Assembly: GCF_000355905.1 (NCBI RefSeq)
Contig: NZ_APLF01000005.1
Location: forward strand, 124,001-188,000
Direction of reading: 5' to 3'
DNA from: Psychroflexus gondwanensis ACAM 44
GTDB lineage: Bacteria; Bacteroidota; Bacteroidia; Flavobacteriales; Flavobacteriaceae
Length of the DNA stretch: 64,000 nucleotides
Position numbers and translations under genes: made by a program
Shown: one piece after another, positions 27,901 to 36,039 of the stretch
Position numbering within the stretch: position 1 is the first letter of the stretch
Layout of the letters: every line of letters begins with the position of its first letter
The notes under the pieces: generated by a model
Database searches by the model: none
Told to the model about the DNA's origin: nothing
Seen by the model: only the letters and a program-made list of their open reading frames with translations

Positions 27901-28115
27901 TAAGTCTTGATATTTTGAATTTTGGAAATTTATTGAATTCAGATTGGGGTATAGTTCAAGAACCATTTAATCAACAGCCTGTAGGGGTGGCAGTGGATTC
28001 TGTGACCAACGAACCCGTGTATACTTACAATGCGAATAGAGTAGATACCTTTGTCGTTAACACAAGTTTACTCTCTAGATGGAGAATGCAAGTTGGATTG
28101 CGCTATATTTTTTAA
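24957..28115 (+). CDS. TonB-dependent outer-membrane receptor, Oar-like, without SusD partner
   Basis: A 1052-residue outer-membrane receptor. Signal peptide to about residue 19 (FVSMAQ), a carboxypeptidase-regulatory-like domain at about 22-105 (GLVKDDSGLTLPGANI, NIDGRFRI), a plug domain at about 120-235 (NNFTLDGAVFNNPFG), then a long beta barrel ending in LRYIF with the terminal Phe. No SusD-like lipoprotein adjoins, so this is not a polysaccharide-utilisation pair. The plug and barrel resemble Oar-type receptors, whose substrate may be a protein or peptide. It stands alone between two terminators. The substrate cannot be told from sequence. Confidence 0.92.
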   Translation: MKKNYFLIILFLISFVSMAQVTTSTMSGLVKDDSGLTLPGANILATHVPTGSVYGSMTNIDGRFRINNMRIGGPYTVAISYVGFETETLENINLDLGETFNIEVTLLISSNALDEVTITVSDNPTFSSQRTGAATQVTSRDLKRLPTISRSAQDFTRLEPTASGNSFGGRNDQFNNFTLDGAVFNNPFGLDSPTPGGQTGAQPVSLDAIEQIKITTAPYDVTLSGFTGASVNAVTKSGDNTFKGTVYSFFRNEDLTGGKIEGQDVPKADLEQLQYGVSIGGPIVENKLFFFVNFEKDDRTDLGSPFSPNRGTGAINESRVLASDMIAVSQALSDLGYDTGRFEDFNFNSESTKGIIKLDWNINQNHKAAFIYNFLKASKDTPANRTALGFRGPSPSVIQFENSAYEINNNLDSFQFELNSTFGNVSNKFQAGYTYFDDFRNPFSTPAPPITIQDGNGSNYIIAGHEPFSINNELQQKVFQVTNNVNIFVGDHSITIGGAFERFEFDNSFNLGGYDNFGNPNGYFGTFNAYPSVNAFLADASAGAQSAIAQNLAFAQSTFDSRNDNGVGNDGGWRLSETNVGQLSFYAQDEWSMTDNFKLTFGLRLDKPLYFDTDEKIQKYIDIDNGATVDPTTVYFDPETNAETTLNSTQLPTDQFLISPRMGFNWDVRNDKTLQIRGGTGVFTGRLPFVWIGNQVSGADQGFFQIVDPDFKFPQVWRTNIGLDYKFENGLIASSDISYTEDLNAAHVQNWGLKEPTGTLEGVDSRAIYRAADKGENDAYVFTNSNKGRIFNAVGTLKKFFDNGLYISTSYSYLNAKDVNSIEAEITGDAFTFNPTVGNANNDALGFSKYGDTHRFIAVISKNWEYGKINQWETTVSSFIEYAQGGRYNFTYGGDINNDGSDRNDLLYIPTVQELDQMTFSGPGQAEAFNTFIENNDYMSDNRGSYFGRYGAKAPWRSTVDIKILQDYNFKVNDTKINTIQISLDILNFGNLLNSDWGIVQEPFNQQPVGVAVDSVTNEPVYTYNANRVDTFVVNTSLLSRWRMQVGLRYIF

Positions 28116-28136
28116 AATAAAATAATGAACAAAGAG

Positions 28137-28163
28137 AAGATCGGTAGACCAACTACCGATCTT
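28137..28163 (+). terminator. Terminator after the TonB receptor
   Basis: A perfect hairpin (arms 28137-28147 and 28153-28163, core GATCGGTAG/CTACCGATC, loop ACCAA) followed by seven T. It ends the receptor transcript 21 bases after the stop codon. Confidence 0.92.
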
Positions 28164-28180
28164 TTTTTATTTTTGCAACT

Positions 28181-28654
28181 ATGAAATACGAAAGACTTAC
28201 ACAGGAACAGCTAAAGGAAATGCACCAAGAATTTATAAATTTCTTGGCAAGCCAATCTATCACCAATGAAGAATGGGAGGAGATCAAAACCAACAAACCG
28301 CAGGTGGCAGAAGATGAACTGGATGTATTTAGCGATTTGGTCTGGGAAGGGGTGTTGAACAACGTTAACTACCTAGAGCATTTCTCACCGCAGCAGTTGT
28401 TTCTTTTTGAATTTACAGATCAGCATATAGATCTTATAGGTATTAAAATTGAAAACGAAGCGGTCGATATTAATACTAAACAAGGATTCCAATGGCTTAG
28501 GGATAGCTTGCTGAATGAGGATGTACATATTTACACCTCTAGAAAGGCTTTAAGTGAGGACAGAAATAAGGACATTTTTGCGCTGATTAAACAAGGAGCA
28601 CACATTACCAAAGGCAAACTTTATCAATATTTTAGTGGTATGGTTGAAAAGTAA
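28181..28654 (+). CDS. Conserved flavobacterial protein, DUF6495-like
   Basis: A 157-residue acidic, soluble protein with no signal peptide or membrane segment. It opens MKYERLTQEQLKEMHQEFINFLAS and contains VFSDLVWEGVL and HFSPQQLFLFEF. I associate it with DUF6495, a family usually found beside hisS in Flavobacteriaceae, as here (38 bases upstream); the DUF number is from memory. The C-terminal part mentions no catalytic motif I can recognise. Function unknown. Confidence 0.7.
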   Translation: MKYERLTQEQLKEMHQEFINFLASQSITNEEWEEIKTNKPQVAEDELDVFSDLVWEGVLNNVNYLEHFSPQQLFLFEFTDQHIDLIGIKIENEAVDINTKQGFQWLRDSLLNEDVHIYTSRKALSEDRNKDIFALIKQGAHITKGKLYQYFSGMVEK

Positions 28655-28692
28655 CTATATTTTAGCTTTTTTATAATTTTTTAGCACAACAC

Positions 28693-30069
28693 ATGGCAAG
28701 CAAGGCGTCAATACCAAAAGGGACACGTGATTTTTCTCCAGTTGAAGTGAGCAGGAGACACTATATTATCTCTACAATTGAAAAACATTTCAAAACCTTT
28801 GGTTTTCAACCTATAGAAACTCCAACTTTCGAGAATTCTGAAACCTTGATGGGGAAATATGGCGATGAAGGCGACCGCCTCATCTTTAAGATATTGAATT
28901 CTGGAGACTTTTTAAGAAAAGTAAACTCAGATGTTTATAATTCTCAAGATAGCCTGAAACTATCGACTCAAATTTCAGAAAAAGCTTTAAAATATGACCT
29001 TACTGTTCCCTTTGCAAGGTATGTGGTACAACACCAAAACGAAATCGACTTTCCGTTTAAACGTTATCAAATTCAAAATGTTTACAGAGCAGATCGACCA
29101 CAGAAAGGTAGATTCAGAGAGTTTTTACAATGCGATGCCGATGTAATTGGGAGTGATAGTTTATGGCAAGAAGTGGAATTTATTCAGCTATATGATGCTG
29201 TATTTTCAAGTTTAGGTTTAGAAGGGGTAACTATAAAAATGAATAACAGAAAAATCCTTTCTGGACTAGCTGAAGTTATAGAAGAAAGTGACAAATTGAT
29301 AGATTTTACGGTAGCTTTAGACAAGTTAGATAAAATAGGCGAGGAGGGCGTAAAAAAAGAAATGCTTGAAAAAGGAATTTCTGAAAACGCTCTCAAAAAC
29401 ATTCAGCCTATTTTCAGCCTTGAAGGTAATTTTTCGACAAATATTAAACTTTTAAAATCCTTACTTTCTGATTCTGAAGTAGGGCAAAGAGGAATCCAAG
29501 AGCTTGAATTTATAGAAAAGGCTCTACAGTCCTTGCCTCTTAAGACTGCTCAGTTGGACTTGGATGTGACTCTAGCTCGCGGACTCAATTACTACACGGG
29601 GGCTATTTTTGAAATTTCTGCTCCAGAAGAAGTCAAAATGGGGTCGATAGGTGGCGGCGGAAGATACGACGACCTTACCGGTATTTTTGGACTGAAGAAC
29701 ATGAGTGGAGTAGGTGTTTCATTTGGACTAGATAGGATTTATCTTGTCTTAGAAGAATTGGATTTATTTCCCAAAGCTATAGAAGAAACGACAAAAGTCT
29801 TATTTATAAACTTTGGGGAAGAAGAGGCTTTATATGCCTTGAAGGCTGTTAACGCTTTAAGAGCTGCTTCTGTAGCCGCTGAATTATATCCCGACGCTGA
29901 TAAAATGAAAAAACAAATGACTTATGCTGATAAACGGAATATTCCTTTTGTGGTCTTAGCTGGAGGTACTGAAATGCAATCTGAAGTTTATAATGTAAAA
30001 TACATGAAGTCTGGAGAACAGGAATCCTTTAACCTAGAAGAATTAATAAAAAAGCTATCAAATTATTAA
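28693..30069 (+). CDS. hisS: Histidyl-tRNA synthetase
   Basis: A 458-residue class II tRNA synthetase. Motif 1 region KGTRDFSPVE; motif 2 with YRADRPQKGRFREFLQCDAD; histidine-specific loops ARGLNYYTGAIFE and GSIGGGGRYDDLTG; motif 3 GVGVSFGLDRI. A C-terminal anticodon-binding domain covers about 355-458. It charges tRNA-His with histidine. It follows the DUF6495-like gene by 38 bases, probably one transcript. Confidence 0.97.
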   Translation: MASKASIPKGTRDFSPVEVSRRHYIISTIEKHFKTFGFQPIETPTFENSETLMGKYGDEGDRLIFKILNSGDFLRKVNSDVYNSQDSLKLSTQISEKALKYDLTVPFARYVVQHQNEIDFPFKRYQIQNVYRADRPQKGRFREFLQCDADVIGSDSLWQEVEFIQLYDAVFSSLGLEGVTIKMNNRKILSGLAEVIEESDKLIDFTVALDKLDKIGEEGVKKEMLEKGISENALKNIQPIFSLEGNFSTNIKLLKSLLSDSEVGQRGIQELEFIEKALQSLPLKTAQLDLDVTLARGLNYYTGAIFEISAPEEVKMGSIGGGGRYDDLTGIFGLKNMSGVGVSFGLDRIYLVLEELDLFPKAIEETTKVLFINFGEEEALYALKAVNALRAASVAAELYPDADKMKKQMTYADKRNIPFVVLAGGTEMQSEVYNVKYMKSGEQESFNLEELIKKLSNY

Positions 30070-30138
30070 GGATTTTAACTTTTAACGCTTTCTTACATAG
30101 TGTAAATGTGAATTTATCATTACATTTAATAAAAAACT

Positions 30139-30345
30139 ATGGGAACGAGAAATAAATATAAAGGCATTAGGCCTTGGGAAAATGCAGGCAAAGCTGAACA
30201 TGAAGTGCATTTAGCCGATATGCACGGGGATGGTGTTCATTTTGATAGAGAACTTTTAGCAAAAGAAAAGCTTAAAAAACAACAAGATAAAGAAGTAGAA
30301 GCCCAAGACAAGCGTAAGAAGTCAGCGACCAAAAGAGCTAAATAA
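30139..30345 (+). CDS. Small highly charged conserved-looking protein
   Basis: A 68-residue soluble protein I do not recognise. It starts MGTRNKYKGIRPWENAGKA, has a His/Asp-rich middle (HLADMHGDGVHFDRE) and a Lys-rich coiled tail (KKQQDKEVEAQDKRKKSATKRAK). Codon use is normal for the window and it follows hisS by 69 bases. The basic tail could bind nucleic acid or ribosomes, but nothing proves this. Confidence 0.65.
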   Translation: MGTRNKYKGIRPWENAGKAEHEVHLADMHGDGVHFDRELLAKEKLKKQQDKEVEAQDKRKKSATKRAK

Positions 30346-30572
30346 TTACAACTGTAGTTATGACTTAAAGTCTAGATGAGTTTATTTTCTTTTAGTTCTA
30401 AATGTAAATCAATAGCATAAATACTGGGTTTAAATATTTGAAACGCTTAAATATTCGTTTCGGACAAATCTTACAATTTGTTTATATTAAGCTTTGTACT
30501 TAGCTAAAGACATTGGTGCTAAGGTTATATAATGCTTTCTTAAGTTTTAAAAAACAAAAACTTGTGTATAAA

Positions 30573-30597
30573 AAAACCTCACTAGTTGTGAGGTTTT
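30573..30597 (-). terminator. Terminator of the tRNA-Met gene
   Basis: Perfect arms AAAACCTCAC (30573-30582) and GTGAGGTTTT (30588-30597) with loop TAGTT. On the minus strand the stem is followed by a T run. It sits six bases beyond the tRNA 3' end. Confidence 0.9.
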
Positions 30598-30603
30598 AAA
30601 ATG

Positions 30604-30677
30604 TAGCGTGGACGAGAGTTGAACTCGTGACCTCCGGGTTATGAATCCGACGCTCTAACCAACTGAGCTACCACGCC
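30604..30677 (-). tRNA. tRNA-Met (anticodon CAT)
   Basis: A 74-nt cloverleaf on the minus strand: acceptor GGCGTGG pairing CCACGCT (first pair G-U), D arm GCTC/GAGC, anticodon loop TTCATAA with anticodon CAT, T arm with GTTCAACTC. The 3' CCA is not encoded. The 31-39 anticodon-stem pair reads A-C, a mismatch. The sequence looks like elongator Met rather than the initiator (it lacks three G-C pairs at the bottom of the anticodon stem); a lysidine-modified tRNA-Ile is the alternative for any CAT anticodon. A perfect promoter and a terminator frame it. Confidence 0.93.
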
Positions 30678-30689
30678 ATTTAAGGTTTG

Positions 30690-30720
30690 CAAAGATAATA
30701 TTATCTTTTGCTTTCACAAA
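30690..30720 (-). promoter_or_regulatory. Promoter of the tRNA-Met gene
   Basis: On the minus strand: TTTG (30717-30720), exactly 19 bases, TATCTTTG (30690-30697), ending 12 bases before the tRNA. This is a perfect TTTG-N19-TAnnTTTG promoter. Confidence 0.85.
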
Positions 30721-30804
30721 TTTGATTGTATAATAATTTCAAATAAAGTTTTTATACTTCACGCAATTATCCATATATTGCTTTTTAAAATAAAATTCTT
30801 TGCA

Positions 30805-31197
30805 ATGAGTGATAAAGTAAAATACGAGATGGAATTTCCTATACAGGTTTCCCCATCTTTGCTATACCAATATATTTCTACCCCTTCTGGATTAAGCGAG
30901 TGGTTTGCAGATAATGTGAACTCAAGAGGCGAGTTATTTACATTTATGTGGGAAGGGAGCGAAGAGGAAGCAAAACTCCTCTCAAAAAAAGCAGACGATC
31001 GAATCAAGTTAAGATGGACTGAAGATGAAGAAGAGGGCTTAAATTATTTCTTTGAAATGAAAATTCAAGTGGATGAAATCACTAAAGATGTGTCTTTGAT
31101 GATCACAGATTTTGCTGAAGAAGGTGAAGAAGATGAGGGCAAGATGCTTTGGAGTAACATGGTATCTGATTTAAAACAAATTCTAGGATCTTCTTAA
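30805..31197 (+). CDS. START-like (SRPBCC fold) protein
   Basis: A 130-residue soluble protein; the start is ATG 30805 (MSDKVKYEMEFPIQ), since the upstream extension starts with TTG and adds nine hydrophobic residues. The pattern VSPSLLYQYISTPSGLSEWFADNV is the START/AHSA1-like helix-grip N-terminus, with acidic loops (WTEDEEEGLNYFF) later. The family is common in Bacteroidota and its ligand is unknown. It lies 13 bases ahead of the class IV aminotransferase gene. Confidence 0.85.
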   Translation: MSDKVKYEMEFPIQVSPSLLYQYISTPSGLSEWFADNVNSRGELFTFMWEGSEEEAKLLSKKADDRIKLRWTEDEEEGLNYFFEMKIQVDEITKDVSLMITDFAEEGEEDEGKMLWSNMVSDLKQILGSS

Positions 31198-31210
31198 AGT
31201 CAAACTTGGT

Positions 31211-32065
31211 ATGAAAGTAAGTTTTAATGGTAATCTTTTACCATCTGATGAAGCAACACTAAATCTTAATAATAGAGGTTATAATTACGGCGATAGTCTC
31301 TTTGAGACCATGCGAGTCATTAATTCTAAAATTATGTTTTGGGAAACCCATTACTTTAGATTAATGTCGTCCATGAGAATTTTAAGAATGTCCATTCCTA
31401 TGGACTTTTCTCCAGAATTTCTTGAAGAAAAGATCATAGAGCTAGTTAAAGCTAATGATCTAGAGTCTTCAGCTGTTCGCGTTAAAATTAATATCCATAG
31501 AGAAGCAGGGGGTTATTATACACCCGAGAGAAACTCTATTGGTTATTTTATAAGTGTAAAACCCTTAGATGGTGCTTTTTTTACAATTAGTGATGATCCT
31601 TATGAAGTGGAGTTATACAAAGACCATTATGTGCTTTCTGGCATGCTTTCAACGATTAAGTCTAACAATAAATTAGTGAATATTTTAGCAGGAATCTATG
31701 CTAAGGAAAATGGCTTTGATAATTGTTTCTTAATTAATCAAAATAAATCAGTACTTGAAATGACCAATGGTAATGTGTTCATTATTAAGGGGAAGGAAAT
31801 AAAAACGCCGCCATTATCTGATGGATGTTTGAATGGAATTATCAGAAAACAACTCATAGAAATACTCAATAAATCTGAAGACTTCACTTTAAAAGAGGAG
31901 ACTGTTTCCCCTTTCGAACTTCAAAAGGCTGATGAAATATTCTTTACCAATGCCATACAAGGCATTCAACCGATTACTAAATATAGAAAGAAATCGTATA
32001 CCAATACTGTAGCTAGAAACTTGGTTGGAAAGCTGAATGCTAAAGCAAGGTTGGTAGATATTTAA
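31211..32065 (+). CDS. Class IV aminotransferase (PabC/D-amino-acid transaminase-like)
   Basis: A 284-residue PLP enzyme of fold type IV. The N-terminus NNRGYNYGDSLFETMRV is the family opening; the PLP lysine is probably in STIKSNNKLVN, with EMTNGNVFII and TPPLSDGCLNGI binding the cofactor phosphate. The fold covers branched-chain aminotransferase, D-amino-acid transaminase and aminodeoxychorismate lyase (PabC); length and opening suit PabC-like members, but specificity cannot be fixed. It overlaps yqgE tail to tail by four bases. Confidence 0.85.
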   Translation: MKVSFNGNLLPSDEATLNLNNRGYNYGDSLFETMRVINSKIMFWETHYFRLMSSMRILRMSIPMDFSPEFLEEKIIELVKANDLESSAVRVKINIHREAGGYYTPERNSIGYFISVKPLDGAFFTISDDPYEVELYKDHYVLSGMLSTIKSNNKLVNILAGIYAKENGFDNCFLINQNKSVLEMTNGNVFIIKGKEIKTPPLSDGCLNGIIRKQLIEILNKSEDFTLKEETVSPFELQKADEIFFTNAIQGIQPITKYRKKSYTNTVARNLVGKLNAKARLVDI

Positions 32066-32625
32066 TTGTAGTTTGGGTTTTCAGGCGCATTGGACCAAAT
32101 AAGATAGTCTCCGCCAAGTTTTTTCATTTTCTCTTGCCAGAATTGACCATCTTTCAACGAGTTGAGAATGTCTTTCGCTTTAGTTTCGGAGTCTATGACC
32201 CAAGTATTCAAATCGATTTCAGTTTCTAATTGAGACGGATCCCATCCAGAATAGCCTAAGAAAAATTTAATGTTAGCCGAAGTGATTTGTTTAGAATTGA
32301 TCAATTCCACAATAGTTTCAAAAGAGCCTCCCCAATAAATGCCTTCTTTAATTTCCACACTTTCTAAAATGAGGTGTGGAACATTATGAATAAAGTATAG
32401 ATTTTCCTGTTCAACAGGTCCTCCATTGAAAATTTTAAAATTTTCTTCTATTTCAGGAATTAATTCTTCAAGGTCAAAATCTAAGGGTTTATTGAGAATA
32501 AAACCTACTGCACCTTCAGTATCGAGGTGGGCGAGGAGTATGACTGAGCGATTGAAGGTTAAATCGCCAATCGTAGAAGGTTCTGATACTAAAACATCCC
32601 CTCGGTGGGGTTGAAGTTTTTCCAT
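32062..32625 (-). CDS. YqgE/AlgH family protein
   Basis: A 187-residue soluble protein with the family start RGDVLVSEPSTIGDLTFNRSVILL and GAVGFILNKPL, plus FLGYSGWDPSQLE in the C-terminal half. YqgE/AlgH proteins are widespread and have no settled biochemical function, although one was linked to alginate regulation in Pseudomonas. It neighbours the HU gene on the same strand, with the HU terminator between them. Confidence 0.92.
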   Translation of the reverse strand: MEKLQPHRGDVLVSEPSTIGDLTFNRSVILLAHLDTEGAVGFILNKPLDFDLEELIPEIEENFKIFNGGPVEQENLYFIHNVPHLILESVEIKEGIYWGGSFETIVELINSKQITSANIKFFLGYSGWDPSQLETEIDLNTWVIDSETKAKDILNSLKDGQFWQEKMKKLGGDYLIWSNAPENPNYN

Positions 32626-32681
32626 GGTGAACGTATAAGAATTAACAATTTAACTAAAAGTATAAAAAATTATCAATAAAA

Positions 32682-32707
32682 AAAGACCTTTTGGAAGAAA
32701 GGTCTTT
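32682..32707 (-). terminator. Terminator of the HU gene
   Basis: Perfect arms AAAGACCTTT (32682-32691) and AAAGGTCTTT (32698-32707) with a six-base loop. On the minus strand a T run follows. It lies 30 bases beyond the HU stop. Confidence 0.88.
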
Positions 32708-32737
32708 AATTTCTAAAAAAAATGTAAATTCTTTAGC

Positions 32738-33010
32738 TTAGTTGACTGCTTTTTGCAAGTCAGATCCAGCTTTGAATTTTACTACATTTTTAGCAGCAAT
32801 TTTGATAGTTTTTCCAGTCTGTGGGTTTCTACCTTCACGAGCAGCTCTTTTAGATACCGACCAAGATCCAAATCCAACTAAAGATACACGATCTCCTTTC
32901 TTAAGAGCACCTTCTACGTTTTCTAGAAAAGACTCTAATGCTTTTTTAGCTTCTGCTTTTGTAACACCAGCATCTTCTGCCATGGCATCAATTAAATTCG
33001 TTTTGTTCAT
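32738..33010 (-). CDS. HU-family DNA-binding protein
   Basis: A 90-residue HU/IHF-type nucleoid protein: KTNLIDAMAEDAGVTKAEAKKALESF helices, VSLVGFGSW, and the DNA-bending arm motif REGRNPQTGKTIKI. Length equals the family norm. As a homodimer it bends and compacts DNA. It is monocistronic, with a clean promoter and terminator, consistent with high expression. Confidence 0.97.
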   Translation of the reverse strand: MNKTNLIDAMAEDAGVTKAEAKKALESFLENVEGALKKGDRVSLVGFGSWSVSKRAAREGRNPQTGKTIKIAAKNVVKFKAGSDLQKAVN

Positions 33011-33057
33011 AATGTAAAATTTAGATTTTGTTGATTAAACATTTTATTAACACATTA

Positions 33058-33088
33058 CAAATTTATATGGAAAATATTACTGTGCAAG
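33058..33088 (-). promoter_or_regulatory. Promoter of the HU gene
   Basis: On the minus strand: CTTG (33085-33088), exactly 19 bases, TAAATTTG (33058-33065). The -7 element is exact and the -33 differs from TTTG by one base. It lies 47 bases ahead of the HU start. Confidence 0.8.
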
Positions 33089-33175
33089 AGTTTGCGCATA
33101 AAATCCTTGCCGAATAGGCGAAAAACAGGCTTTTTTCTTCTATTTCTATAAAATATTCCAAGGTTGAGATGCATT

Positions 33176-34129
33176 TTAACAAAATCGGTAATCGCTTTTC
33201 CATGCCATTCCGTTGAGCAAGGCCTTCACTTTCATCCTCTTTTTTCCTGGAAATTGGAGTTCTTCGAGGTGTACATATCCATTTTTTACAGCAACATCAA
33301 TTGTTTTTATTTCAGTATTCGAATGTGTTGACCCAATTTCCCTTTGGTGGTCCGATACCTTATAGCTAGCCTTATAAACTTTAATCTTTTTTAGTTCATC
33401 GTCTATAATGAGTTCAGTCCAAGCGACTGGAAAGGGGGATAAGCCTCTTATAAAGTCAACAATAGCCTTCCCAGATTGGTCCCAATCTATTTTTGTATTT
33501 TCTTTCGTTAGTTTGGGCGCTGCTTTTAATTTGGAAGTATTCTCTTGTGGCTTAGGCTCTACCTTAGCTTGTTCAATCGCCTTGACGGTTTCTAGAACCA
33601 CATCGGCTCCAAGAGTCATCAATTTGTCGTGCAAGGTCTCTACATTGTCTTCTTCAGCTATAAGAATAGATTTAGAGTCAATGATTTTCCCAGTATCGAT
33701 TTCTTCATCGATAAAAAAAGTAGTGACTCCCGTCTTTTTTTCTCCATTAATAATCGCCCAATTGATTGGAGCAGCACCACGATATTGAGGAAGTAAGGAG
33801 GCATGAAGATTAAAAGTGCCATAGTCAGGGAAATTCCAGACCGCTTTTGGGAGCATTCTAAAAGCCACCACTATAATCAAGTTGGGATTTAGGCGTTTCA
33901 AATCATCCTGGAAATCTTCAGATTTCAAATTTGTAGGCTGTAAGACTTCCAAATCGTGATTGAGGGCATGCGTCTTCACCGCAGAAGATTTCATCTGCTT
34001 ACCACGTCCTGCAGGCTTATCTGCCGCAGTGACCACTCCAACGATATCAAAATTGGACGTTTGTAAACGATCTAAAATGCCGACAGCAAATTCTGGCGTT
34101 CCCATAAATAGTATTCGTAAGGTTCTCAT
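33176..34129 (-). CDS. fmt: Methionyl-tRNA formyltransferase
   Basis: A 317-residue enzyme. N-terminal formyltransferase domain with LRILFMGTPEFAV, the folate-binding and catalytic segment FNLHASLLPQYRGAAPINWAI (Asn/His pair) and DTGKII; a C-terminal OB-like domain follows. It formylates Met on initiator tRNA using 10-formyl-THF. Its start overlaps the recQ stop by four bases, so it is the last gene of AAA ATPase-recQ-fmt. Confidence 0.96.
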   Translation of the reverse strand: MRTLRILFMGTPEFAVGILDRLQTSNFDIVGVVTAADKPAGRGKQMKSSAVKTHALNHDLEVLQPTNLKSEDFQDDLKRLNPNLIIVVAFRMLPKAVWNFPDYGTFNLHASLLPQYRGAAPINWAIINGEKKTGVTTFFIDEEIDTGKIIDSKSILIAEEDNVETLHDKLMTLGADVVLETVKAIEQAKVEPKPQENTSKLKAAPKLTKENTKIDWDQSGKAIVDFIRGLSPFPVAWTELIIDDELKKIKVYKASYKVSDHQREIGSTHSNTEIKTIDVAVKNGYVHLEELQFPGKKRMKVKALLNGMAWKSDYRFC

Positions 34130-36039
34130 AGGTTAAAACTATAGGTATTATTAGATTCTAATCTTATTTTACCGCTTTCCAGAAGTTGTTGTAATGACTC
34201 TAGTAGCGCTTCTTTAGGATATTTGCTCTTCAGAGAAAGTTCTTTTGAACTTAAGTTGGACTGCTTTAATTCTTCCAAGATAAAACGATTTAAGTCTTGA
34301 TATTTGGAAGCTGATTTTGGATTTCTTTTGGCTTGAGCTGCTAAACAAACAGAGCATTTTCCGCAAGGCTTGGACTCTTTTTCGCCAAAATACTTCAAAA
34401 TAAAACTTTGTAAACACAACCTCTTCTCCTCGATGTACAGCAAAACCATTTCTGCTTTTTGAAGCTTATTAGTTTGATAATGATTTACATACTTCTTTAA
34501 AGGATTCAAAGTGTATTTGTCCTCACGTGGGAGAATAAAGGTAATGCTCAAATCTTGCTTAATAAATTCTGCCGATAGGATGCCATGTTTTTCTAAAGCT
34601 TCTAGTTGGGCAAAAACCTCTTTGTCATTATATCCTGTTTTCTTTTTGATGAGTTGCGTGTTTAAAGTCAACTCATTGTCAAACACTCCTCCATAGGTTC
34701 GCAAAATAGTCCTAATTAATAAAGCAAATTGCGAATGACTGTCGATAAAGTCTATCACAGCCTTACTGGATACTGAAAATTTTAGCTTTGCTTTTTTCTG
34801 AAATGATTTGTTTAAGCTGATGACACTTAGTCTATCTAAAAGATTCAGAGTATTGTAGGTTAATATCGTATGTAGTTTATAATGAGAGCAGAACTCGTAA
34901 AAATTGAAATCAAAAACTTCGTTCTCTCCCTCGCCGTAAGCTATTCTGAAGTTGCTCATTAAAGCTTTATACACCTTTTGCACTGCTTCAAAACTAGGGA
35001 TGGTTTTGATAAACTGATTTTTGAGCCTCTGTTTGTCGCTTTCGTTGAACAAGACGATAGCTTTGGCAGGCTTTCCATCACGACCTGCTCTTCCTGCTTC
35101 TTGATAATAACTTTCTAAACTTTCTGGCAGATGGTAATGAATTACTTGTCTTACATTGGCTTTGTCGATTCCCATTCCAAAAGCATTGGTTGCTATCATA
35201 ATAGGAACGTCCTCTTTCAGCCAGTTCGCTAATTTTTTTTGCTTGTCTGTCTGTGAAATACCCCCATGAAAATAAGTGGAACGGAGTCCTTTCTTATTCA
35301 AAAACTCAGATAACTCGGTGCAGGCAGATCGATTTCTAACATAAACGATGCTGTTTTCTGTGGCGGTGTTAAGTTGTGAGTACAAGGCATTCATTTTATC
35401 TGCCGTAAAATCAGTAAGAAGAGCAATATTGGGTCGCCTAAAACTCTCTGAAATAACCGCAGGGTCTTCAAGTTCTAGTTCTGTGATAATATCTTGCTTA
35501 ACTTGCTCTGTGGCGGTGGCAGTAAGAGCAATGATGGATATACCAGGCTGTAACTCCTTCAATAAATGAATTTCTCTGTAAGCAGGTCTAAAATCGTGAC
35601 CCCATTGTGAAATACAATGAGCTTCATCGACGGCTATAAAATTAACATTCATTTTTCTGATGCGCTCCCTAACCAATTCCTGCCGAAGTCGCTCTGGAGA
35701 AAGGTAGAGGAATTTATAGTTGCCATAAATGCAATTATCCAGTCGCTGGTCTACCTCGACATAAGACATACCACTTTTGAGCAGTTGTGCTTTTATTCCT
35801 CTAGATTTTAAATTTTCTACTTGATCTTGCATTAAAGCGACTAAAGGTGATATCACAATACAAATGCCAGGCTCTACTAGGGCAGGTACTTGAAAACAAA
35901 TAGACTTTCCTCCACCAGTAGGTAAAAACACACAGGTATCTTTTTGTCCCAAAATAGAATCTACCGCAAGTTCCTGTGAGGGTTTGAATTGTTCATACCC
36001 CCAATAGGTCTTAAGTATATCTAGAGGAATCGGTTTCAT
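34126..36039 (-). CDS. recQ: RecQ-type ATP-dependent DNA helicase
   Basis: A 637-residue superfamily 2 helicase. Motif I FLPTGGGKS, motif II DEAHCISQWGHDFRPAY (RecQ aromatic loop), motif III ALTATA, motif VI QEAGRAGRDG. A RecQ-C-terminal zinc region shows CLQSF...CGKCSVC (four Cys), then a short winged-helix tail. No HRDC domain is evident, so it is a shorter RecQ form; Bacteroidota often carry several. It unwinds DNA in recombination and repair. It overlaps both neighbours by four bases (ATGA). Confidence 0.94.
   Translation of the reverse strand: MKPIPLDILKTYWGYEQFKPSQELAVDSILGQKDTCVFLPTGGGKSICFQVPALVEPGICIVISPLVALMQDQVENLKSRGIKAQLLKSGMSYVEVDQRLDNCIYGNYKFLYLSPERLRQELVRERIRKMNVNFIAVDEAHCISQWGHDFRPAYREIHLLKELQPGISIIALTATATEQVKQDIITELELEDPAVISESFRRPNIALLTDFTADKMNALYSQLNTATENSIVYVRNRSACTELSEFLNKKGLRSTYFHGGISQTDKQKKLANWLKEDVPIMIATNAFGMGIDKANVRQVIHYHLPESLESYYQEAGRAGRDGKPAKAIVLFNESDKQRLKNQFIKTIPSFEAVQKVYKALMSNFRIAYGEGENEVFDFNFYEFCSHYKLHTILTYNTLNLLDRLSVISLNKSFQKKAKLKFSVSSKAVIDFIDSHSQFALLIRTILRTYGGVFDNELTLNTQLIKKKTGYNDKEVFAQLEALEKHGILSAEFIKQDLSITFILPREDKYTLNPLKKYVNHYQTNKLQKAEMVLLYIEEKRLCLQSFILKYFGEKESKPCGKCSVCLAAQAKRNPKSASKYQDLNRFILEELKQSNLSSKELSLKSKYPKEALLESLQQLLESGKIRLESNNTYSFNL

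Noticed and set aside
28168-28175. TATTTTTG as a promoter for the DUF6495-like gene
   Set aside because: It lies in the U-tract of the preceding terminator and only five bases from the ATG, so the match is probably a by-product of the T run, unless the mRNA is leaderless.
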